Shown: positions 9,195 to 18,517, counted from the first letter of the stretch. The stretch is DNA of 61,860 nt from an uncultured Clostridia bacterium (GCA_947589665.1 CANQBJ010000005.1:1-61860); one strand, 5' to 3'. Numbers and translations are program-made. The notes: generated by a model from the letters alone, not told the origin.

Positions 9195-10060
9195 CTCCAT
9201 AAAAGCATATTGTCCTCAAATATTACATCAATACTTCCCTTATCCTTAAGCCATGACAGATATGACCGTACAGTGCTGCCTGCAAGGGCATACTGCTCAA
9301 AGTTCATAGCAAGACCATAATCATTAAAAAGCCTTTGCAGTATATTTTCAAAGCATATGGGTTCGATACAGATATCGGTTATCTTTTCCGCAATTTCATA
9401 TACCTTGTCTATGTTGTACTGGGCAAGCCTTCCAATATTTTCTGTCGCCTCGGCATGGGCGGGAACAAATATCCTTGCCTCCATGGTCTTTACTCCTTCA
9501 AGGGTCCTTATATACTCTGCAACATCATATATAAAGCTGATACAATATTTATCAAGGGTTTCTCTGCTTGAAAGACAATCCGCCAGATAAACGACATCAT
9601 CTGTCCTGAAGCCGACCATATCAAAGAAGTGTCCCTTAAGGTCTATCATTTCAAAGCCATCGGGAAGCACATCCTCGGTAAGCTCTTCTGCATTGCTTTC
9701 CTGCGCCAGCAAAAATTTATGCCTTAGGTCCTTACAGGGATAGCCGCCGTATAAGAAGGAAGGCTCCAGAATAGTATGTCTTGTAAAATCACATTCTATG
9801 CCCTTTGCATAAATTTTGCAGCCCGTCTGATTTTGCAGATATCTGTTGCCGCCTATGTGGTCTGCATTGGAATGGGTGTTGTATATAGCCTTTAATTTCC
9901 AGCTGTTGGCATCCAGTATCTGCCTTACCTTACGCCCCGCTTCCTTGTCGTTGCCGCTGTCTATAAGGCACACCTCATCTTTACCTATTTTCACAAGTCC
10001 GATTTTGGCAGGACTCTGTATATAATAGCACTTGTCTGTCAGTTGTATAAGCTCATACAT
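9179..10060 (-). CDS. MBL-fold metallo-hydrolase with a variant metal motif
   Basis: 293 residues, metallo-beta-lactamase fold. The first metal motif reads THSNADHIGG (H63, N65, D67, H68), so the second His of the usual HxHxDH is Asn. Other ligands are present: H144 in LKGHFFDMVG, D161 in YLADCL, H202 in PAHAE. Residues 225-293 look like a small winged-helix-type C-terminal domain. Substrates in this superfamily range from glyoxalase II thioesters to lactones, so the reaction cannot be assigned. The gene begins 11 bp after the FGGY kinase in a pectin-related operon, which makes a sugar-lactone or ester substrate conceivable (inference). It ends inside a terminator hairpin. Confidence 0.85.
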   Translation of the reverse strand: MYELIQLTDKCYYIQSPAKIGLVKIGKDEVCLIDSGNDKEAGRKVRQILDANSWKLKAIYNTHSNADHIGGNRYLQNQTGCKIYAKGIECDFTRHTILEPSFLYGGYPCKDLRHKFLLAQESNAEELTEDVLPDGFEMIDLKGHFFDMVGFRTDDVVYLADCLSSRETLDKYCISFIYDVAEYIRTLEGVKTMEARIFVPAHAEATENIGRLAQYNIDKVYEIAEKITDICIEPICFENILQRLFNDYGLAMNFEQYALAGSTVRSYLSWLKDKGSIDVIFEDNMLLWRKRAS

Positions 10061-10071
10061 ATCAATATCTC

Positions 10072-11601
10072 CTAAATATCAAGCTTTGCAAGCTCTTTAT
10101 AGTCCTCCTTCAGAGAGGTATACAGCTTCTGATAAAGTCTGTGGAGCCTGCGGTATTTCTCATTATTGGACTTATTGGGAAAGGATGTGTCCTTTTCCTG
10201 TATAAATCTATCACAGGCTGACTCAACGCTATCAAATATGCCTGTGCCTACTCCCGCAAGTATGGCGGCGCCTAAGGCGGGTCCCTCATCCGATGTTATC
10301 GTCTTTACATTGCAGTTATACATATCCGCCAATATCTGCCGCCATACAGGGCTTTTTCCGCCTCCGCCGCATGCCATCATTTCGCTTATATCGGCGCCCA
10401 TTTCCTCCAGTATTTCCTTGCAGTCCGTAAGGGAAAAAGACACGCCCTCCATAACTGCTCTTAACAGGTCAGCCTTTGTATGTATGCCTGAAAGCCCGAA
10501 AAACACGCCTCTGCAGTCGGAATCTAGATGAGGAGTTCTCTCACCCATAAGATAAGGCAGATAAATAAGTCTGTTGCTGCCTATAGGCACGTTTTCTATA
10601 AGCTTATTGATGATATCGTATACATCGCAGCCCTTCATTTCAGCCTCTGCAATATAGTCCTGACAGAAATTGTCCTTAAACCATTTCAGAGAAAGTCCTG
10701 CCGCCTGTGTAACTCCCATAATATGCCAGCATCCCGGAACAGCGCAGCAGAAGGTATGCACTCTGCCCTTTTTGTCTATGGCTGGCTTTGAAGTATGGGC
10801 ATATACTACTCCCGATGTACCTATAGTTGTAAATGCCTTTCCGTCCTTTACTATGCCCGTTCCTATAGCGGCTGCGGCATTGTCACCTGCTCCTGCCACA
10901 ACGCAGGTTTTAGGGGACAGACCTGTAAGCCGGGATACCTCCTCTGTTATACAGCCTGTTATTTCGGGAGATTCATATACCCTTCCAAGCATCGATCTGT
11001 CAATATCAAGCTTTTCAAGTATCTCATCGGACCAGCATCTGTTTGGTATATCCAGAAGCTGCATACCGCTTGCGTCAGATACATCTGTGGCATATTCTCC
11101 CGTCAGCTTAAAACGTATATAGTCCTTAGGCAAAAGTATATGCCTGCATTTTGAATAATTTTCAGGCTCATTGTTCCTTACCCATAATATCTTGGATGCC
11201 GTAAAGCCTGTAAGCGCAGGGTTTGCAGTTATTTCAATAAGCCTTTCCGCTCCTACTCTCTTTGTTATTTCTTCACACTCTTTAGCCGTTCTCTGATCGC
11301 ACCATATTATGGACGGACGTATTACAGCGTTGTTTTCATCCAGCATAACAAGTCCGTGCATCTGTCCTGAAAGACCTATTCCCGCAATATCCTCACTGTT
11401 TACATTGCTTTTTTCAACAATTGACTTTAGTGTTGATATAACTGCATTATACCAGTCCTCTGGGTCCTGCTCCGCCCAGCCGTTATGGGGCTGATAAAGA
11501 GGATATTCCCGTGTTGCAGACGCTATCACTCTGCATTTGTCATCAAACAGCACAGTCTTGGTCGCAGAGGTGCCTATATCTATACCTATCAAATATTTCA
11601 T
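10072..11601 (-). CDS. xylB: FGGY-family carbohydrate kinase, xylulokinase type
   Basis: 509 residues, full length for FGGY kinases. The N-terminal phosphate loop is DIGTSATKT (8-16). SGQMHGLV (78-85) is the sugar-binding loop typical of D-xylulose kinases. GAGDNAAAAIGTG places the catalytic Asp at 240, and ACGGGGKSPVWRQ is the adenosine motif. It phosphorylates a ketose with ATP in the cytoplasm; D-xylulose is the best guess from the QMHG loop. No xylose isomerase is seen in the window. It sits between the pectate lyase (9 bp gap) and MBL genes, so a pectin side-chain sugar is also possible. Confidence 0.85.
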   Translation of the reverse strand: MKYLIGIDIGTSATKTVLFDDKCRVIASATREYPLYQPHNGWAEQDPEDWYNAVISTLKSIVEKSNVNSEDIAGIGLSGQMHGLVMLDENNAVIRPSIIWCDQRTAKECEEITKRVGAERLIEITANPALTGFTASKILWVRNNEPENYSKCRHILLPKDYIRFKLTGEYATDVSDASGMQLLDIPNRCWSDEILEKLDIDRSMLGRVYESPEITGCITEEVSRLTGLSPKTCVVAGAGDNAAAAIGTGIVKDGKAFTTIGTSGVVYAHTSKPAIDKKGRVHTFCCAVPGCWHIMGVTQAAGLSLKWFKDNFCQDYIAEAEMKGCDVYDIINKLIENVPIGSNRLIYLPYLMGERTPHLDSDCRGVFFGLSGIHTKADLLRAVMEGVSFSLTDCKEILEEMGADISEMMACGGGGKSPVWRQILADMYNCNVKTITSDEGPALGAAILAGVGTGIFDSVESACDRFIQEKDTSFPNKSNNEKYRRLHRLYQKLYTSLKEDYKELAKLDI

Positions 11602-11610
11602 AAATGCCTC

Positions 11611-13998
11611 CTAGCTTACTCTTACGTGAGAAAAATCAACTGTATTCAGGTTGTCCAATTGATTGTCTACCTTATTTCCGTCTACTGCAAGTCCTACATA
11701 TACATCATTAGGCATATCCTCCTTCATTTCGCCAAGCTTTGTCCACTTAACGCCATCGGGAGAAATATATGACACAAATCTGCTGCCGATACGGGTAAGC
11801 TTGAAGTAATAGCCTAAAAATTCGCCGTAATCCTTAAAAGGAATGTCATTCTTAAGCTGAACTCCTGACTTTGCGGCTGCCTCTGGAGAATCAAGATTTT
11901 CGCTTAGCATATCGAAGCTGCCGCCTGTTGCTCTTCTGCCGCACATATAAGCGCTGAATGCATTTCTGTAATATGTAGTACTCTTGCCTGTTTCGGGGTC
12001 TGTTTCCTTCCACTCATAGGGCTTTGTATGGGAAATGCCTGCGGCAACCGTCTTTGCATCGGGAGAAAGACCTTCTCTTATCATAACGCCTGCAAAGGCA
12101 TGATTGTCAACGGCTGTCATATCCTCTACCTTTGCAACGATCTCCGTATTGCCGCTCATTTTGACGTAAACAAAATGCGCCGTGTCATTATTCCCCTGAA
12201 GCTTGCCTGCTCCCTTTACTCTTACAGTATCGCCAAATACCGATGCACTGCCCTTTATATTAGGAGAACCTATATCAACGGATTTCCACTGTCCTAAATC
12301 GGTTTTTTCATTTATATGAAGTGCTATAGCCGTAGACTGTGTCTGCAAGCCCTTTGAATCGGTTGCCTTTACGGAAATGTAATATGTTCCGTCCGGAAGG
12401 CCGTCTATTGTAAACACGGCTTTTCCCGACATTTCGGGAGTTACATCCATAGTATCAATTATCTCATCGCCCTTGTAAAGCTCCAGCTTGCATACAGTAT
12501 CACTGCACTCTGCCGTTATCTGCACCCTTTCGCCCTTTTCAGATATGGCGTTATTTGAAGGCGAAGTTATTTTAACCTCGGGGTTATCGGGAACATACTC
12601 CATATCTACAAGTGAGTTGAAATAATTCTCTATATTGGCATAGCCGTTTTCGGCTATAAGAGAACTGTCCTTGCTGTCCTCGGGGTCCAAGCCGTTTGCA
12701 AGCTCCCACTTATCCTCTATTCCGTCGTGATCCTTGTCAAAGTCGGCGTCTCTGTGTATTTCTTCCGTATAAGGAAGTCCGCCCACCTCTTCATGTACAT
12801 TGGCAAAGCGTCCCGTTCTGTTTTCCACCTCGTCTATTATCCTTGCATCAAGCGCATCTCTCTTTGGATAGGTAGCTCCCGCCTTGGCAAGCACCTGTTC
12901 ATAGGCTGCCTGCGGTGTATCCGTATGTAAATTTTCAGGCTTAGTGCCTTCCATTTCAAATTCCTTGTCAACTATAGTTGTGAAAGGCGCAGATTCCTCT
13001 GAGATATATATGCCCTTGCTGTTGTCATTGCTTACTTCGTCATTGCCGTACATATAGTTGCCGTAAACATAGAACCGACCCGGCTTGTTCTTTTCGCCGC
13101 AGTCTATAAGCCTGTTTCTTACGCTTTTTCTTGTACCCGGTCCTGCTACAACGTAGTTGAATACATAGTTGAGATCGGCTCTGCCGCCGCCGTAGGCACA
13201 GTTGAAGCCCCAGTCATAGAGTACATTATTTCTTACGTCAAAATTAGCAATATGATCATTGTCATCAGCCTCGACAGTGCCGCCGCCGAAACGTGGGTTC
13301 CGTGAGGTATGATGAGCTATTAAATTGTGATGATATGTAGCGTTTGTACCACCCCATATAGCTCCGTAACCGTGCCTGCCCTTTGTATGTCCGCTCATGG
13401 CAAGGCTCTCAGCTATAATTGACCACTGTACCGTAAAATTTTCCGCTCTGTACAGGGACATGGTCTCATCTGTTGACCATGATGTTGACAAATGATCAAC
13501 TATCATATCCTTCATACTTCTTCCCCATATAGCATCCATGGAATCGCCCTTATGTACATTGTCTGAGCCCGGTCTGAAACGGAGATATCTCATTATAATA
13601 TTCTGTGAACGGCTTACATTCGTTTCAAATCCATGTATGGTAATGCCGTCGCCGGGAGCAGTCTGTCCTGCTATGGTCAGATTTTTCCTGTCGGTAATAA
13701 GGAGAGAATTTTTCAGGTTAATTACACCCGATACATCGAAAACTATTATTCTGTTATCTTTGCTCACTGCGTCACGGAACGAACCCTTTATCGGCTTTTC
13801 GGTATCGGGGTCATAATCGGCAAGGGTATTTACTATATAAACCTCTCCCCCTCTGCCGCCTGTGGTATACTTACCGCCGCCCTCAGCGCCGGGGAAGGCA
13901 GGAAGCCTTATATCATCCTCTGCCATTACGTTTGCCGTGCTTACTGCCATTGCAAGCATAAGTGTTATTGCCGTCAACTTTTTAAATGCCTTCTTCAT
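11611..13998 (-). CDS. Secreted pectate lyase, polysaccharide lyase family 1, with Ig-like and C-terminal sandwich domains
   Basis: 795 residues; signal peptide 1-26 ending in VMA. Residues 32-400 show the PL1 pattern: AFPGAEGGGKYTTGGRGG at the start, then GSFRDAV, LTIAGQTAPGDGI, WGRSMKDMIVDHLSTSWSTDE and the RNPRFGGG turn. About 420-460 carries a Ca-binding thrombospondin-3-like stretch, DKDHDGIEDKWE. About 475-560 is an Ig-like domain (VKITSPSNNAI start). 570-795 is a DUF1349/concanavalin-like sandwich. It cleaves polygalacturonate by beta-elimination outside the cell. A GGAGTAAAGG ribosome site begins right after the stop of the oxidoreductase gene (14 bp gap), so the four genes form one operon. 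Confidence 0.9.
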   Translation of the reverse strand: MKKAFKKLTAITLMLAMAVSTANVMAEDDIRLPAFPGAEGGGKYTTGGRGGEVYIVNTLADYDPDTEKPIKGSFRDAVSKDNRIIVFDVSGVINLKNSLLITDRKNLTIAGQTAPGDGITIHGFETNVSRSQNIIMRYLRFRPGSDNVHKGDSMDAIWGRSMKDMIVDHLSTSWSTDETMSLYRAENFTVQWSIIAESLAMSGHTKGRHGYGAIWGGTNATYHHNLIAHHTSRNPRFGGGTVEADDNDHIANFDVRNNVLYDWGFNCAYGGGRADLNYVFNYVVAGPGTRKSVRNRLIDCGEKNKPGRFYVYGNYMYGNDEVSNDNSKGIYISEESAPFTTIVDKEFEMEGTKPENLHTDTPQAAYEQVLAKAGATYPKRDALDARIIDEVENRTGRFANVHEEVGGLPYTEEIHRDADFDKDHDGIEDKWELANGLDPEDSKDSSLIAENGYANIENYFNSLVDMEYVPDNPEVKITSPSNNAISEKGERVQITAECSDTVCKLELYKGDEIIDTMDVTPEMSGKAVFTIDGLPDGTYYISVKATDSKGLQTQSTAIALHINEKTDLGQWKSVDIGSPNIKGSASVFGDTVRVKGAGKLQGNNDTAHFVYVKMSGNTEIVAKVEDMTAVDNHAFAGVMIREGLSPDAKTVAAGISHTKPYEWKETDPETGKSTTYYRNAFSAYMCGRRATGGSFDMLSENLDSPEAAAKSGVQLKNDIPFKDYGEFLGYYFKLTRIGSRFVSYISPDGVKWTKLGEMKEDMPNDVYVGLAVDGNKVDNQLDNLNTVDFSHVRVS

Positions 13999-14012
13999 AC
14001 CTTTACTCCTTT

Positions 14013-14927
14013 CTAACTGTATATATTGTGAAATTTTTTACTTACCATTCTGTATTTAGGCAAAGCTACATTATACCTTTCGCCAAGCCTTACGACCTCA
14101 TATATAAGTCCGTCTATTTCCGATCTGCTGCCCTTTTGTATATCCCTCTGCATTGATGTGGAGGCTGTGGGAGAGAGTTTATCAAGTATATCAAGATTGA
14201 CCTTTACCATATCCTCGTCAAAAGGAAAGCCCATAGCCTCAGCAAGAGCAGTTATCTCAAGTATAAGGTCTGAAAACAACTGTCTTTCACTGCCTTCCTT
14301 CTGTACTCTGTCCGCCTCTGTATCATAGTACAGACCGCAGGCTGCCATAGCGGAAACATAGGAAAACTTTTTAAGAGCGTCCCTTTGAATATTGTGAGAA
14401 AGCATAGCCTCTATACCGCTTTGACACAGATCGTTTTTAATATCTTCAAGCACAGGTCTGTATTCATTTTCATTTCTGACGCCAAATACGACTCTGAATA
14501 TATTTCCGTGCATCTTGAGCATACCGTGATCAATTATATTTGCTGAAATATAAATACAGCCGTCTGTCACAAGATTATGCGGCAGCTCTTTCTGCAATTT
14601 CTGTCCTGTTGTAAATATATTAAGCAAAGGTATTACAACAGTATTGTCCTTTACAATGCTTTTTATAAAGTCCACAACGCTGTCAAGGGAATAGCTTTTT
14701 ACACATACAAATACAACGTCGGGACTGTCCTTATACTCATCTGTTGTACAAGCCTTTACAGGTACGCTGTAAGTATCTCTCCAATCCGTTTCTATTACTA
14801 AGCCCTTTTCTTTAATTTTTTTAAGATGTTCTCCCCTTGCTATAAGGGTGACATTCTTTCCTGCCTCAGTCATATATGCGGCAAGGGGACCTCCCGTTCC
14901 TCCTCCGCCTATTATAAGATATTTCAT
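14013..14927 (-). CDS. Ketopantoate reductase (ApbA/PanE) family oxidoreductase
   Basis: 304 residues, normal family length. The Rossmann loop is IGGGGTGGPLAAYM (6-19). The C-terminal domain has the conserved Lys region LKKFSYVSAMAACG and the STSMQRDIQKGSRSEIDGL motif that closes the active site. Family members reduce 2-dehydropantoate to pantoate with NADPH for coenzyme A synthesis, but many paralogues act on other 2-oxo acids. No panB or panC lies nearby; instead it leads the pectate lyase, FGGY kinase and MBL operon, so a sugar-acid substrate is plausible. I therefore do not assign panE firmly. Confidence 0.8.
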   Translation of the reverse strand: MKYLIIGGGGTGGPLAAYMTEAGKNVTLIARGEHLKKIKEKGLVIETDWRDTYSVPVKACTTDEYKDSPDVVFVCVKSYSLDSVVDFIKSIVKDNTVVIPLLNIFTTGQKLQKELPHNLVTDGCIYISANIIDHGMLKMHGNIFRVVFGVRNENEYRPVLEDIKNDLCQSGIEAMLSHNIQRDALKKFSYVSAMAACGLYYDTEADRVQKEGSERQLFSDLILEITALAEAMGFPFDEDMVKVNLDILDKLSPTASTSMQRDIQKGSRSEIDGLIYEVVRLGERYNVALPKYRMVSKKFHNIYS

Positions 14928-14961
14928 ATAGTCCTCCCTCTTATTTTTTATTTATATTTCA

Positions 14962-14990
14962 AGTATATCATAAGTAATTTGAATATACAA
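14962..14990 (-). promoter_or_regulatory. Promoter of the oxidoreductase-pectate lyase operon
   Basis: Minus strand: TTGTAT (14990-14985), 17 bp spacer, TATACT (14967-14962). The transcribed leader is about 30 bases and has a strong GGGAGG ribosome site. Confidence 0.6.
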
Positions 14991-15088
14991 ATATTTTACA
15001 TTGCGCAAATAAAATTTTATATATGCCAATATATATAAGAGGTGTTTTAAAAACGGCAAAGCTTAATATTTTCTTAATAATAAATGGC

Positions 15089-15119
15089 TTGACTTAAAGC
15101 TTGATTTAAGTTTTATAAT
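15089..15119 (+). promoter_or_regulatory. Plus-strand promoter of the candidate small RNA
   Basis: TTGACT (15089-15094), 19 bp spacer, perfect TATAAT (15114-15119). The spacer is 2 bp longer than ideal and includes the inverted repeat ACTTAAA-GCTTGA-TTTAAGT. Two TTAATA hexamers 11 bp apart (15063-15068, 15074-15079) match the Pho-box unit, but in A/T-rich DNA this is weak evidence. Confidence 0.5.
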
Positions 15120-15125
15120 ACAGTT

Positions 15126-15256
15126 GAGCCTAAGGCTTGTCATTTTATAACAAAGAGATAATACGGAGGTATTTTCTGCTGTGACACTCCCTATTTACAC
15201 GGCAGGCAATACGTCCGTTTATTTCTGCAAAAAAATAAGGCTTTCGCCTTATTTTA
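15126..15256 (+). ncRNA. Candidate structured small RNA (~130 nt) convergent with phoU
   Basis: Between a promoter (15089-15119) and a terminator (15232-15255) there is no convincing gene. The stretch holds a 21-position hairpin: arm 15163-15183 pairs with 15198-15218, with only two mismatches and two G-U pairs. It is closed by a 14-base loop (15184-15197) that exposes CUCCC. Loops with CUCCC can pair with ribosome-binding sites in Gram-positive small RNAs. A GGAGGT with a distant GTG could mimic a gene start, but that frame runs antisense through phoU and looks non-coding. No known RNA family is recognised. Confidence 0.5.
15232..15255. terminator. Bidirectional terminator shared by phoU and the candidate sRNA
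   Basis: Perfect 10 bp stem AAAATAAGGC/GCCTTATTTT, loop TTTC. The phoU stop codon (15254-15256) lies at the base of the stem. T-tracts are present for both directions. Confidence 0.85.
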
Positions 15257-15913
15257 CAGTAGTTTGTCGTTTTTATAATCTCCTGTTTGTGAAAACTCGA
15301 TCCAGTCACATATATTTTCAGCATGATCGCCTATTCTTTCAAAATACTTGGCTATCATCAGAAAATTAATACTCATATTTCCTTTCTCTGGTTCGTTAAG
15401 GAGTATATTGGCTATATCCTTTTTAACCTTTTCAAAGAGATCATCGACTATATCATCCTTTGCCTTGATTACAGCTGCCTTTTCTGTATCTCTTTCCACA
15501 AAGGCTTCAACTGCCTCATGTACCATACTGACTGCCGATTCAGCCATAGGAGGAATATGCTCCACTATATCATAATTATATTCATCTTCCATATCCAGCA
15601 CAAGTTCCGCAATATCGGAGGCATGGTCGCCTATTCTTTCCATATCTGTCACAATTTTAAGGGCAGTAGACACAACTCTTAAATCTCCTGCAACAGGCTG
15701 CTGCTTTAGTATGAGGGAAAGGCATTTGGACTCTATGTCCTTCTCCATATCGTCAATTATCCTATCCTTTTCTATTACATCTCTTGCAGTTACAATATCT
15801 CTGTTCTTAAAGGCAGCTATTGAGGTATTGATCGCCTGCTCAACAATAGCTCCCATTTTTATAAGCTCTGTATTAAGCTGTTCAAGACAGGTCTCAAAAT
15901 TTCTTCTGACCAT
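15254..15913 (-). CDS. phoU: Phosphate signalling regulator PhoU
   Basis: 219 residues made of two PhoU three-helix repeats (about 1-105 and 115-215). Each has the conserved D-x-x-(I/V)-D and ERIGDHA-type motif: MERIGDHASDIAEL and FERIGDHAENICDW. PhoU links the PstSCAB transporter to the PhoR kinase and damps phosphate uptake and signalling when phosphate is ample. It is the last gene of the pst operon, 15 bp after pstB, and its stop lies in a terminator stem. Confidence 0.97.
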   Translation of the reverse strand: MVRRNFETCLEQLNTELIKMGAIVEQAINTSIAAFKNRDIVTARDVIEKDRIIDDMEKDIESKCLSLILKQQPVAGDLRVVSTALKIVTDMERIGDHASDIAELVLDMEDEYNYDIVEHIPPMAESAVSMVHEAVEAFVERDTEKAAVIKAKDDIVDDLFEKVKKDIANILLNEPEKGNMSINFLMIAKYFERIGDHAENICDWIEFSQTGDYKNDKLL

Positions 15914-15928
15914 ATTGATTTCCCCCTC

Positions 15929-16684
15929 TCAGCCAAAACGACCTGTAATATAGTCCTCTGTTCTCTTGTCTTTAGGTCTTGAGAACAGTATGTCTGTTTT
16001 GTTCATTTCCACCATTTCACCTACAAGGAAAAAGGCAGTATTGTCTGCAATTCTGGTTGCCTGCTGCATATTGTGTGTAACTATGGCGACGGTGTATTTA
16101 TTCTTAAGCTCAGACATAAGCTCTTCAATTTTAAGTGTGGATATGGGATCAAGAGCAGATGTGGGCTCATCCATTAAAAGCACCTCCGGCTTTACCGCCA
16201 ATGCTCTTGCTATGCAAAGTCTTTGCTGCTGACCGCCCGAAAGACCCAAAGCCGATTTTTTAAGCCTGTCCTTTACCTCATCAAATATAGCTGCGCCTCT
16301 TAATGAGGTCTCAACTATTTCATCAAGCTCAGCCCTGTTTCTTATGCCGTGTATTCTTGGACCATAGGCAATATTATCATATATGCTCATAGGGAAAGGA
16401 TTAGGCTGCTGGAACACCATACCAACCTTTTTTCTGAGCAAGGTCGTATCTACATTGCTGTCATATATATCTTCGCCGTCAAGTGTTATCTTTCCCTCTA
16501 TTTTAACTCCGTCCACAAGGTCATTCATTCTGTTTAATGTCTTTAAAAATGTAGACTTGCCGCAGCCTGACGGTCCTATGAATGCCGTTATCTCTCTGTT
16601 GGGAATATCCATACTTACGTTTTTAAGAGCGTGATTGCTGCCGTAATATAAGTTAAGGTCTTTTACCTCTATTTTAGCTTTCAT
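15929..16684 (-). CDS. pstB: Phosphate ABC transporter ATPase PstB
   Basis: 251 residues from the ATG at 16682-16684, chosen because AAAGGTG lies 7 bp upstream; a TTG two codons earlier would overlap the pstA stop. Walker A is GPSGCGKST, the signature is LSGGQQQR, Walker B is [12 protein letters not shown], and the switch His is in THNMQQA. The sequence after Walker A ([11 protein letters not shown]) and [16 protein letters not shown] are PstB hallmarks. It powers phosphate import with PstC and PstA at the membrane. Confidence 0.97.
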   Translation of the reverse strand: MKAKIEVKDLNLYYGSNHALKNVSMDIPNREITAFIGPSGCGKSTFLKTLNRMNDLVDGVKIEGKITLDGEDIYDSNVDTTLLRKKVGMVFQQPNPFPMSIYDNIAYGPRIHGIRNRAELDEIVETSLRGAAIFDEVKDRLKKSALGLSGGQQQRLCIARALAVKPEVLLMDEPTSALDPISTLKIEELMSELKNKYTVAIVTHNMQQATRIADNTAFFLVGEMVEMNKTDILFSRPKDKRTEDYITGRFG

Positions 16685-16686
16685 AT

Positions 16687-17544
16687 TCAAGCACCTTTCT
16701 TCATTTTATTTGTTATCATTTTGGTAAGAACATTTATAGTAAGGACTACTGCCACAAGTACAAGGGCTATGCCAAAGGCTGAGTCAAACTCTCCTCTTTC
16801 CATACTCAGATACATCTGTATTGTAAGAGAGCCGCCTGACTTGAATATATGTGAAAGCAAGGCTTTAGGCAGATAATAGCCTGAGCCTGCTGTAAAGAGC
16901 AAAGCAGCCGACTCGCCTACTATACGTCCTATGCTCAATATTACTGCCGTCACTATACCCGGCAAGGCTGATGGAAGCACGATCGTCCTTATCGTATACC
17001 ATTTTGCGGCGCCCATACCCACAGCGCCTGTCCTGTAGCCTTCCGGTACAGTCTTAAGAGCTTCCTGCGTGGTTCTGACTATAAGGGGTAGCACCATTAT
17101 TGTAAGTGTAAGACAGCCGCAGAGTATAGATGTGCCAAGCATAAGCGTCTTGCCAAAGAAAATCATACCAAACAGACCGTAAATTATAGACGGTATGCCC
17201 GATAGAGTTTCTGTTGTAAACTCTATAAGCCTTACTATTTTCCCCTGCTTGGCATACTCTGTAAGATAAACTGCTGCGCCTATGCCTATGGGAGTGGCAA
17301 TAACAAGTGTAATAACAATGATATAAAGCGTATTGACAATATTGCCCAGTATACCGAAGGTATTATTCATTTCATATGTAACAGTTGAAAGGAACTGCCA
17401 GCTTATTGCTCCTATGCCTCTGAAAGCCACATAGACTATTATACCTATAAGTATACCAACGGAAAGTATGGCAGATAAATATATCAGCGCCTTTAAAATA
17501 TTGTCGCTTATTCTTACTGTCTTATGGCAGATACTGTTATTCAT
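16687..17544 (-). CDS. pstA: Phosphate ABC transporter permease PstA
   Basis: 285 residues from the ATG at 17542-17544, which has GGTGA at good spacing inside the end of pstC and overlaps its stop by 8 bp; an upstream in-frame start would overlap more. About six membrane segments. The EAA-like loop [25 protein letters not shown] contacts PstB, and [13 protein letters not shown] is typical of Pst permeases. It forms the channel with PstC. Confidence 0.95.
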   Translation of the reverse strand: MNNSICHKTVRISDNILKALIYLSAILSVGILIGIIVYVAFRGIGAISWQFLSTVTYEMNNTFGILGNIVNTLYIIVITLVIATPIGIGAAVYLTEYAKQGKIVRLIEFTTETLSGIPSIIYGLFGMIFFGKTLMLGTSILCGCLTLTIMVLPLIVRTTQEALKTVPEGYRTGAVGMGAAKWYTIRTIVLPSALPGIVTAVILSIGRIVGESAALLFTAGSGYYLPKALLSHIFKSGGSLTIQMYLSMERGEFDSAFGIALVLVAVVLTINVLTKMITNKMKKGA

Positions 17545-18517
17545 TTTTGTCACCGCCCTCAAGTATACCGTTTATAATAATATTGATCATCATAATAAAA
17601 GCAAAGAGAACAAGACCTATTGTAAACAAAGCCTCTCTGTGAAGCCCTGAGGCATAGCCCATTTCGGAAACTATACCTGTTGTAAGAAATCTTACTGAAT
17701 TGAAAGGAAAAGGGATATTTACCGTATTTCCCGATACAAGCACTATTGCCATAGCCTCGCCTACGGCTCTTCCTACACCAAGCACAATAGCGGTTATGAT
17801 ACCAGAACGGGCAGCAGGTATAGTCGCCTTGAATATAGTCTGCACAGGAGTTGCGCCCAGTGCAAGACTTGCCTGTCTTAAAGAGAGGGGAACAGCCCTT
17901 AATGAAGTTTCTGATACATTTATAACTGTAGGAAGTATCATAACAGCCAGTACCAGAACAGCAGATATAAGATCGGCACCGCCATTCATAACATGGGTAT
18001 CTGAGTCTGCAAAAAGTACCCTTTCAATACTTCCCATAACAGGATTTATAATGAGCAGACCTAAAAGTCCGTATACTATCGAGGGTATGCCTGCCAATAA
18101 TTCAACAGCAGGCTTTACTATTCCCGCTACCTTCTTATCAGCGACCTCAGATATGAATACTGCCGTCAGCAGTCCCACAGGCACTCCTATTGCAATAGAC
18201 ATTGCCGTACCTATTACAGATGTAAGAACTATATAAGCTATGCCAAAGGAAGGCTCTGCTGCCGTAGGCGCCCATACTGTGCCGAAAAGCATTTTTACGA
18301 TACCTACCTTAAATACCGCAGGCGCTCCTGAAATTATCATATATACAGTTATGGCAGCTACAGCAGCTACTGCCGAAAATCCGCATAGGGCAAATATGGT
18401 TTCCATAAGCTGCTCTGTAAATGAGCTAAAGCGCTTGCTGCCCATTATAAACTTGGCGGTAGCTTCTCTTTTATTATCAATGACTTTATTTTTATTTAAA
18501 GGCAAGACCTTTTCCAT
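17537..18517 (-). CDS. pstC: Phosphate ABC transporter permease PstC
   Basis: 326 residues, about six membrane segments after a 35-residue cytoplasmic N-terminus. AGIPSIVYGLLGL and the EAA loop ETSLRAVPLSLRQASLALGATPVQTI mark the PstC/PstA family, and AVGEAMAIVLVSGN is a PstC feature. It follows pstS by 14 bp and overlaps pstA, so the four subunits are made from one message. Confidence 0.96.
   Translation of the reverse strand: MEKVLPLNKNKVIDNKREATAKFIMGSKRFSSFTEQLMETIFALCGFSAVAAVAAITVYMIISGAPAVFKVGIVKMLFGTVWAPTAAEPSFGIAYIVLTSVIGTAMSIAIGVPVGLLTAVFISEVADKKVAGIVKPAVELLAGIPSIVYGLLGLLIINPVMGSIERVLFADSDTHVMNGGADLISAVLVLAVMILPTVINVSETSLRAVPLSLRQASLALGATPVQTIFKATIPAARSGIITAIVLGVGRAVGEAMAIVLVSGNTVNIPFPFNSVRFLTTGIVSEMGYASGLHREALFTIGLVLFAFIMMINIIINGILEGGDKNE

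Noticed and set aside
15089..15119. Third Pho box in front of the candidate sRNA
   Set aside because: Only two TTAATA units 11 bp apart, 34 not 32 bp from the -10, in A/T-rich DNA; not strong enough to call.
15181..15369. 62-codon frame from a GTG behind GGAGGT
   Set aside because: Its end runs through the terminator and antisense to phoU; the GGAGGT is part of a conserved-looking RNA stem. Treated as non-coding sRNA instead.
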